Source of the DNA: Streptococcus ictaluri 707-05
GTDB taxonomy: Bacteria > Bacillota > Bacilli > Lactobacillales > Streptococcaceae
Direction: 5' to 3'
Assembly (NCBI RefSeq): GCF_000188015.2
Contig: NZ_AEUX02000001.1
Span: forward strand, 186,001 to 250,000
Length of the DNA stretch: 64,000 nucleotides
In this document: one piece after another, positions 58,226 to 64,000 of the stretch
How the letters are laid out: each line of letters begins with the position of its first letter
Position numbering within the stretch: position 1 is the first letter of the stretch
Notes under the pieces: model-generated
What the model saw: the letters and a program-made list of their open reading frames with translations, nothing else
Database searches by the model: none
Told to the model about the DNA's origin: nothing
Program-made: the position numbers and the translations under genes

Positions 58226-59440
58226 ATGAAAATTATTGAAAAATCATCCAAGTTAGACCATGTGGCCTATGATATACGAGGTCCTGTTTTAGATGAAGCC
58301 AATCGCATGATTGCAAATGGCGAAAAGATTTTGCGACTGAATACTGGAAACCCCGCAGCCTTTGGATTTGAGGCGCCTGATGAAGTGATTCGTGATTTGA
58401 TTATGAATGCACGTTCGAGTGAAGGTTATTCAGATAGTAAAGGTATTTTCTCGGCTCGTAAAGCCATCATGCAATATTGTCAGTTGAAAGGCTTTCCTGA
58501 TGTTGATATTGAAGACATCTATCTCGGTAACGGCGTTTCGGAATTAATCTCTATGTCACTTCAGGCCCTCTTGGATAATGGGGATGAGGTCTTAGTTCCC
58601 ATGCCTGATTATCCCTTGTGGACCGCTTGTGTCAGTCTAGGGGGAGGTCATGCGGTTCATTACATGTGTGATGAGGAGGCTGACTGGTACCCTGATATAG
58701 CAGATATCAAATCTAAAATTACAGATCGTACCAAGGCGATTGTGGTGATTAACCCTAATAACCCAACGGGTGCTCTTTATCCTAAAGAAATTTTGGAAGA
58801 AATTGTGGCCATTGCTCGGGAGCATGGGTTGATTATTTTCGCAGATGAAATTTATGATCGCTTGGTTATGGATGGCGGAGAGCATATTGCCATTGCCAGT
58901 CTTGCGCCAGATGTCTTTTGTGTGTCTATGAATGGTCTTTCCAAATCTCACCGCATTGCTGGTTTTCGTGTAGGTTGGATGGTTTTATCAGGACCAAAAG
59001 AACCTGTTAAGGGCTACATTGAAGGCTTAAACATGCTAGCTAATATGCGTCTTTGCTCAAATGTCTTGGCACAACAAGTGGTTCAGACCTCTCTAGGAGG
59101 ACGTCAGTCTGTAGATGACTTGCTTTTGCCTGGTGGTCGCATCTTTGAGCAACGTAACTTTATTCATAAGGCCATTAACGATATTCCAGGATTATCAGCA
59201 GTAAAACCTAAGGCGGGACTCTATTTATTCCCTAAAATTGATCGCCAAATGTATCGCATTGATGATGATGAAGAATTTGTCTTGCAACTCTTGAAGCAAG
59301 AGAAAATTATGCTGGTCCATGGTCGTGGCTTTAACTGGAAGGATCCAGACCATTTCCGTATCGTTTATTTACCAACGGTTGAGGAATTGGAAGACATTCA
59401 AGAAAAAATCACACGTGTCCTTCAGCAGTACAAACGTTAA
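58226..59440 (+). CDS. Pyridoxal-phosphate aminotransferase, AlaT type
   Basis: This 404 aa fold-type I aminotransferase starts at ATG 58226 behind CGAGGTAA. NPNNPTGALY near residue 180 and the PLP Lys in SLSKSHRIAGFRVGW near residue 240 are present. It is the alanine/valine-pyruvate type usually found just ahead of codY in streptococci. The assignment to alanine is by homology and context. Confidence 0.88.
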   Translation: MKIIEKSSKLDHVAYDIRGPVLDEANRMIANGEKILRLNTGNPAAFGFEAPDEVIRDLIMNARSSEGYSDSKGIFSARKAIMQYCQLKGFPDVDIEDIYLGNGVSELISMSLQALLDNGDEVLVPMPDYPLWTACVSLGGGHAVHYMCDEEADWYPDIADIKSKITDRTKAIVVINPNNPTGALYPKEILEEIVAIAREHGLIIFADEIYDRLVMDGGEHIAIASLAPDVFCVSMNGLSKSHRIAGFRVGWMVLSGPKEPVKGYIEGLNMLANMRLCSNVLAQQVVQTSLGGRQSVDDLLLPGGRIFEQRNFIHKAINDIPGLSAVKPKAGLYLFPKIDRQMYRIDDDEEFVLQLLKQEKIMLVHGRGFNWKDPDHFRIVYLPTVEELEDIQEKITRVLQQYKR

Positions 59441-59470
59441 TGTTTTACTCATTAAATGATTAAATGATTG

Positions 59471-59498
59471 AAATCTAGATTATTTTCTAGATTTTTTT
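59471..59498 (+). terminator. Aminotransferase terminator
   Basis: AATCTAGA pairs with TCTAGATT around TTATTT, followed by T7. Confidence 0.8.
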
Positions 59499-59552
59499 GC
59501 TGAAATTATAGTGAAAAAGCTAGTAAAATTGGGAATTGTTGAAATAATAGAC

Positions 59553-59598
59553 AATTTTCTGATAATTCCTTGCCAAGTCAATAAGCATTTGATATAAT
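59553..59598 (+). promoter_or_regulatory. codY promoter with an upstream CodY box
   Basis: AATTTTCTGATAATT (59553-59567) matches the CodY consensus AATTTTCWGAAAATT at 14 of 15 positions. It ends 3 bases before TTGCCA (59570-59575), which with TATAAT (59593-59598) and a 17-base spacer forms the codY promoter. CodY autoregulation is known in lactic bacteria. Confidence 0.75.
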
Positions 59599-59631
59599 TG
59601 TAACGCAAATAAGTCAAAGGAAAAGGAAGAC

Positions 59632-60414
59632 ATGGCAAATTTATTAGAGAAAACGCGTAAAATAACATCTATCTTACAACGTTCTGTGGACAGTTTAGAA
59701 GCAGAATTACCATATAACACAATGGCTTCTCGTCTAGCAGATATTATTGATTGTAACGCATGTATCATCGATGGAGGTGGTACATTACTTGGATATGCTA
59801 TGAAGTATAAAACCAACACGGATCGCGTGGAAGAGTTTTTTGAAGCCAAGCAATTTCCAGATAGCTATGTGAAAGCAGCAAGTCGTGTTTATGATACCGA
59901 AGCCAATCTTTCGGTAGAAAGTGAGCTGACTATTTTCCCTGTTGAATCAAAAGATGATTACCCTGACGGTTTGACAACAATCGCTCCTATCTATGGTGGA
60001 GGTATGCGCCTAGGTTCTTTGATTATCTGGCGTAATGATAATGAGTTTAGTGATGACGACCTCATCCTTGTTGAGATTTCAAGTACGGTTGAGGGTATTC
60101 AATTGCTTAACCTCCAAACAGAAAACTTAGAAGAAACCATTCGTAAACAAACAGCTGTCAATATGGCTATTAACACCCTTTCTTACTCAGAAATGAAAGC
60201 AGTAGCAGCTATTCTTGGTGAATTAGATGGCAATGAAGGCCGTCTAACGGCTTCTGTAATTGCAGACCGTATTGGAATTACTCGCTCGGTTATTGTGAAT
60301 GCCCTTCGCAAGCTTGAGAGTGCAGGTATTATTGAAAGTCGTTCATTAGGGATGAAAGGAACTTACCTCAAAGTTATTAACGAAGGTATTTTTGATAAGC
60401 TTAAAGAATTTTAA
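59632..60414 (+). CDS. codY: GTP-sensing transcriptional repressor CodY
   Basis: Global nutrient regulator sensing branched-chain amino acids, 260 aa, full length. An N-terminal GAF domain (about 1-155) is followed by a winged helix-turn-helix ([28 protein letters not shown], about 200-225). It likely represses its own gene through the box at 59553. Confidence 0.96.
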   Translation: MANLLEKTRKITSILQRSVDSLEAELPYNTMASRLADIIDCNACIIDGGGTLLGYAMKYKTNTDRVEEFFEAKQFPDSYVKAASRVYDTEANLSVESELTIFPVESKDDYPDGLTTIAPIYGGGMRLGSLIIWRNDNEFSDDDLILVEISSTVEGIQLLNLQTENLEETIRKQTAVNMAINTLSYSEMKAVAAILGELDGNEGRLTASVIADRIGITRSVIVNALRKLESAGIIESRSLGMKGTYLKVINEGIFDKLKEF

Positions 60415-60429
60415 GAGGACTTATAAGAG

Positions 60430-60456
60430 CATCTCCATTACTTGGAGATGTTTTTT
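60430..60456 (+). repeat. codY terminator hairpin, left copy of a direct repeat
   Basis: CATCTCC and GGAGATG form a hairpin around ATTACTT, followed by a T run. The same 27 bases return at 60728-60754. It is the codY terminator and looks like a target duplication around the remnant element. Confidence 0.8.
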
Positions 60457-60457
60457 T

Positions 60458-60727
60458 GAAGGAAAAGTAACTTTTTGCTACTCTCCTTAGGTGCTGTCGG
60501 ACGGTAGCGATTTCCTAGAAGAATTCCATACCTAACTGTCGAGCCTAAGGTCTCGCCAGTTCCGAGTGTCTAAAATCTTGCTATTAAAAGGATTTTAGAC
60601 ACTTTCAGCACGGCGGAAGTAGCCTTAATAAGCTCGCTATCGCTCGCAGAAATAGGATATTTAATAAATCCCCAGCAAAGCTCCTCATCCTAGTGGTACG
60701 GGGACATGGGGTTTATCTACAGTTTGA
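60458..60727 (+). mobile_element. Internally deleted IS1182-like element (MITE-like solo right end)
   Basis: About 270 bases aligning closely to the last 290 bases of the IS at 55759-57543, from the end of the transposase gene to the right inverted repeat (GTTTATCTACAGTTTG). It lacks the transposase. The left end keeps only a weak TTGAAG..AAAG trace of the left repeat. Flanked by two copies of the codY terminator. Confidence 0.75.
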
Positions 60728-60754
60728 CATCTCCATTACTTGGAGATGTTTTTT
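60728..60754 (+). repeat. codY terminator hairpin, right copy
   Basis: Same hairpin and T tract as at 60430-60456. Confidence 0.8.
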
Positions 60755-60886
60755 GTGTTAGGGAAGTGTTTTTTAGCAAGAATCTATAAGAAGACAGATG
60801 TCTTGACACCTGAAAGTTTTATTGATAAAATTAATTAAATTCGGAGATAATTTAAAACTCTAGTCTAAAGGTAAAGGAATTGCTTG

Positions 60887-61449
60887 ATGAAAGCCTTAAT
60901 TTCAATTGATTACACCTATGATTTTGTCGCTGACCAAGGAAAGTTGACAGCGGGAAAACCAGCGCAAGCTATTTCAGAAAGTATAGCCAAAGTTACCAAA
61001 GAAGCCTACAAAGCTGGCTATTTTATTTTTTTTTTGCGATTGATTGCCATGATGAAGGGGATTCTTTTCATCCAGAGACAAAGCTTTTTCCAGCGCATAA
61101 TATCAAAGGAACCAAAGGTCGAGATTTGTTTGGAGAACTGGCTTGTGTTTATCAAAACATTCAAAAGGATGAAAAGGTATTTTGGATGGATAAACGTCAT
61201 TATTCTGCCTTTTCAGGAACTGATCTTGATATTCGCTTACGAGAACGTGGGGTTAAGACCCTTGTCTTGACTGGCGTTTTAACGGATATCTGTGTCCTGC
61301 ATACTGCTATTGATGCTTATAATTTAGGGTATCATATCGAAATCATGACGAATGCCGTTGCTAGCCTTTCTGAGGAGAATCATCAATGGGCCTTGAACCA
61401 TTTTAAAACTGTTCTGGGTGCCCGCTTAGTCACCGAATTGACAGACTAA
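60887..61449 (+). pseudogene. pncA: Nicotinamidase, frameshifted at a T10 run
   Basis: Isochorismatase-fold enzyme turning nicotinamide into nicotinate for NAD salvage. ATG 60887 lies behind AAAGGA. The frame is broken at a run of ten T (61026-61035): before it the frame gives MKALISIDYTYDFV (catalytic Asp), after it another frame gives AIDCHDEGDSFHPE. That second part holds the Zn ligands Asp, His, Glu and, six residues on, His in PAHN, spaced as in S. pneumoniae nicotinamidase. The catalytic Cys is in VLTDICVLHTA. Eight T (or eleven) would restore the frame. Confidence 0.85.
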
Positions 61450-61480
61450 AAAACAGAAATCGTTTGGATTTCTGTTTTTT
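61448..61480 (+). terminator. Terminator after pncA
   Basis: AAAAAACAGAAATC pairs with GATTTCTGTTTTTT around GTTTG; symmetrical, so it also serves the opposite-facing regulator gene. Confidence 0.85.
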
Positions 61481-61494
61481 GTTTGCGTAAAGCT

Positions 61495-61755
61495 TTACTT
61501 CTTGATAATGAGTTGAATGGCTTGGTTAATACGCTCTTCTTGAAGATTGGGATCCGCTTCAGGTTCTTCAATGACTTGGGTAATTTTTTGAGCAATGACC
61601 AAACCCATAGTGCTATTGATACTAGAGCGAATAGCTGTTAGTTGGGTCATGATATCAAAACATTCCTGATTTTCTTCAATCATTTTCTGGACCCCACGTA
61701 GCTGCCCTTCGGCTCTTTTTAAACGATTAATAATATCTTTTTTATCTTTTTTCAT
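61495..61755 (-). CDS. cstR: CsoR/CstR-family metal or sulfur-sensing repressor
   Basis: This 86 aa helical repressor of the CsoR/FrmR/CstR fold reads KKDIINRLKRAEGQLRGVQKMIEE. It has one cysteine, Cys32 (NQECFDIMTQ), where the family has its first sensing Cys. The copper ligands of CsoR (His, Cys) are absent, and the second persulfide Cys of CstR is a Val here. It is divergent from a rhodanese/CoA-disulfide-reductase operon with an operator-like palindrome between them, which favours a sulfur role over copper. Confidence 0.78.
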   Translation of the reverse strand: MKKDKKDIINRLKRAEGQLRGVQKMIEENQECFDIMTQLTAIRSSINSTMGLVIAQKITQVIEEPEADPNLQEERINQAIQLIIKK

Positions 61756-61828
61756 AGGTTACCTCATTTGTGCTGGCTTCATTATACTGAGCGAGCTCAT
61801 CTTTGTCAAACGAAGTCAATCTTTCTTG

Positions 61829-61877
61829 TTGACAGTTGATAAGTCGCATGGTATTCTTTAGATACCCATAGGGGTAT
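61829..61877 (+). promoter_or_regulatory. Sulfur operon promoter and candidate CstR operator
   Basis: TTGACA (61829-61834), a 17-base spacer and TATTCT (61852-61857). Then ATACCC-ATA-GGGGTAT (61862-61877), the G/C-tract palindrome typical of CsoR/CstR operators, lies between the -10 and the first gene. Confidence 0.65.
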
Positions 61878-61899
61878 AAAAGAAAAAGGAAAACTGACT

Positions 61900-62235
61900 A
61901 TGTTGAAACAATTATTAGCCTTGTTTGCTGCTAAGCAAGAGACTATCTCAACTCAAGAATTACAGGCATTAGTGAAAACGAAACAGATCCAACTTTTAGA
62001 TGTTCGCAGTAAGACAGAATATCAGGCAGGACATATTAAGCAGGCTAGACATTTTCCGCTTAATCAGATAGAGACCTATAAAGGTCCAAAGGGAAATCCC
62101 CTTTATCTGATTTGCCAATCGGGCATGAGAAGTCAAAAAGCTAGCCGAATTTTAACCAAGTTAGGTTACCAGACTATTAATGTCAAAGGTGGGATGGCTG
62201 CTTGGACGGGTCCAGTCAGTCAGGCTAAATTTTAG
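61900..62235 (+). CDS. Rhodanese-domain sulfurtransferase
   Basis: This 111 aa single rhodanese domain carries the active-site Cys in LICQSGMRS. A short N-terminal helix precedes the fold. It likely moves sulfane sulfur in persulfide detoxification, as in cst-type loci. It is first in an operon with the broken reductase (13-base gap) and another rhodanese-like gene. Confidence 0.88.
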   Translation: MLKQLLALFAAKQETISTQELQALVKTKQIQLLDVRSKTEYQAGHIKQARHFPLNQIETYKGPKGNPLYLICQSGMRSQKASRILTKLGYQTINVKGGMAAWTGPVSQAKF

Positions 62236-62248
62236 GAGGATGATGACA

Positions 62249-63896
62249 ATGACAAGAATTATGATTATCGGTGGAGTAGCTGGGGGAATGTCGGCTGCGA
62301 CACGTTTGAGACGATTGATGGAAGATGCTCATATTATTGTAGTGGATAAAGGGCCGTATGTTTCTTTTGCCAATTGCGGGCTACCTTTTCACTTGTCTGG
62401 AGAGATTAGCAGTCGTGATAAGCTCTTGGTTCAAAGTGCAGAAGGCTTGACCAACCGATTTGGCTTAGATGTCCGTCCTGAAACGGAGGCGTTAGCGATT
62501 GATACTAAGAGCAAGCAAGTCACCCTAAAGCATGATGGCAAAGTCTATCAAGAAAGCTATGATCAGCTAATTCTATCACCAGGGGCTAAGCCTTTTGTTC
62601 CTAAAATGGAGGGATTAGCGCAGGCTAAAAATGTTTGTACTTTGCGTAATATTCCTGACTTAGATCGTATTATGGCAGCCTTAGCAGATAAGGATCAGGG
62701 GATGGCGACTGTCATTGGAGCAGGATTCATCGGGCTTGAAATGGCAGAGGCCTTGACAAAGAGAGGTTTTCAAGTTACTTTAGTGGAAAAAGCACCTCAC
62801 GTGTTGCCCTTTAGATCAAGAAATGGCAAGTTTCATCCAAGAAGAATTGCGTCGCAATGGCGTTAAAGTTGTGACAGGACAGTCGGCCAAAGCTTTTGAA
62901 GATCAAGGAAAATGGATTATATTAGAGGATGGTAGTCGGCTTCAGTCTGATTTGACCATCTTATCGGTTGGTGTGGAGCCGGAAACTACTTTAGCTAAAG
63001 AAGCGGGATTGGAATTGGGACTAAGAGGTGGCATAGTCGTAGACCACAATTACCAAACCAGTCACAAAGACATTTATGCGGTGGGAGATGCGATTATCGT
63101 TAAGCAGGAATTAACTGGTCAAGATGCTTTGATTTCTTTAGCCAGCCCAGCTAACCGACAGGGGCGACAAGTGGCAGATGTGATTGCTGGTTTAGCAAGA
63201 AAAAACAGAGGTAGTATGGGTACAGCTATTGTTCGTGTCTTTGACTTAGCTGCTGCTTCAACTGGTCTGAGTGAGCGACTGGCTAAGCAGCATTTTGAGG
63301 ACGTAGCTGTAGTTCATGTTCGTGGAAATGATCATGCCAGCTACTTTCCAGGTGCAAGTCCCATTACTCTAAAGCTGATTTTCAATTCAAAAACAGGTGC
63401 TCTTTATGGGGCACAAGCAGTTGGGGCTAAAGGGATTGATAAACGCATTGACGTCTTAGCAACAGCAATTAAAGCAGGCTTAACGGTTGCTGATTTACCA
63501 GAACTAGAGCTGACTTATGCCCCACCATTTGGATCTGCCAAAGACCCTGTCAATATGGTAGGCTATGCTGCCATGAATGTGATGGAAGGTCTTAGCCGTT
63601 CCATTCAATGGTATCAGCTTCAAGAGGAATTAGCTTCTGGTAAGGTCTTGTTAGATGTCAGAACAGCTCAAGAAGTGGCACAAGCTCCTTTGGAGGGAGC
63701 CCTAAGCATTCCCCTAGACGACTTAAGACAAAGAATGGGTGAGCTTGATCAGAGCAAATCTTACATTGTCAGTTGTTATAGTGGATTGAGATCTTATTTG
63801 GCAGAGCGACTCCTAAGACAGGCAGGATTTGATGTTATGAATTTAGATGGGGCTTATGCCCTATATCGCAGTGTTTATCCAGAAAGGTTTAACTAA
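62249..63896 (+). pseudogene. CoA-disulfide reductase/rhodanese fusion, frameshifted
   Basis: FAD-dependent NAD(P)H reductase that acts on CoA persulfides or disulfides. Start ATG 62249 is 9 bases after AGGAGG. The FAD motif IIGGVAGGMSAATRLRR and the redox Cys43 (FANCGLPFHLSG) are intact. After codon 186, at the CCCTTT run (62807-62812), the frame shifts: the upstream frame runs into RSRNGK, the other continues LDQEMASFIQEEL. One inserted C or two lost bases in the C run explains it. The remainder holds the rest of the reductase and a C-terminal rhodanese domain (CYSGLRSY). Confidence 0.85.
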
Positions 63897-63897
63897 T

Positions 63898-64000
63898 ATG
63901 AAGACGATTAAAATGGCAGCTTTTGAAAAGAGCTTTGAGAAAGAAAAGCTATCGATTATTGATGTGAGAGAAAGAGATGAGTATGTCTTAGGTCATGTTC
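63898..64000 (+). CDS. Rhodanese-domain protein, partial (runs past window end)
   Basis: ATG 63898, one base after the preceding stop, opens a frame reading IIDVREREDEYVLGHV at the edge, the N-terminal part of a rhodanese fold. It is a third sulfurtransferase of the operon. Its active site lies outside the window. Confidence 0.7.
   Translation, partial: MKTIKMAAFEKSFEKEKLSIIDVRERDEYVLGHV

Noticed and set aside
1..64000. CRISPR array, tRNA or rRNA genes
   Set aside because: No regularly spaced repeats, cloverleaf-like segments or rRNA-like sequence were noticed; checking was by eye.

Overview
The window looks like a stretch of chromosome from a low-GC pyogenic-group Streptococcus close to S. 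pyogenes. The gene order follows what I recall of that species: pfl, dinB, recD2, lepB, rnhC, mutS2, mutY, rpsF-ssb-rpsR, uvrA, pepQ, efp-nusB, scr genes, secA-acpS-alr, isp, shr/sia heme operon, recG, codY. Coding sequences carry strong AGGAGG-type ribosome binding sites. I cannot fix the species; S. dysgalactiae, S. canis and S. pyogenes all remain possible. No rRNA, tRNA or CRISPR array was seen.

Layout. 1-1792 is the 5' three quarters of pflB (minus strand). 2001-13400 holds DNA repair, division and secretion housekeeping genes, including a MutY that lacks all four iron-sulfur cysteines. 13669-14743 holds a small membrane protein and then a roughly 700-base transcription unit with no ordinary gene. 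That unit has a consensus promoter, a strong terminator and three micro-ORFs sharing the peptide motif RYKNGD with synonymous codon changes; it is the best candidate here for an undescribed system. 14864-20873 holds rpsF-ssb-rpsR, a DUF1129 protein, corA and uvrA. A standalone NACHT NTPase, a candidate phage-defence gene, sits between uvrA and a pepQ broken by a stop codon. 24213-33045 holds comEB, efp, asp23, nusB and the sucrose cluster scrR-scrB / scrA-scrK-manA. 33197-37282 is secA-acpS-alr.

37371-50194 is the surface and heme region: an Isp-like CHAP protein, then the sia heme operon. Here shr is truncated after its leucine-rich repeats, and no shp gene lies between it and siaA, so the usual Shr to Shp to SiaA heme relay cannot work as described in S. 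pyogenes. The ABC importer siaABC, two ABC exporters and an ECF module (siaFGH) look intact. 50284-64000 holds recG, an aldo/keto reductase, asparaginase, a HAD-MazG-like fusion, a decayed IS1182-like element, uspA, an aminotransferase, codY, a frameshifted nicotinamidase and a persulfide-type sulfur locus (CsoR/CstR-family regulator, rhodaneses, frameshifted CoA-disulfide reductase).

Two themes recur. First, several genes are broken: pepQ, pncA, the CoA-disulfide reductase, shr/shp and the transposase, which fits reductive decay in a host-adapted lineage. Second, the IS1182-like element and a 270-base remnant of its right end each sit between two copies of a host terminator hairpin, and the remnant keeps a structured non-coding right end.
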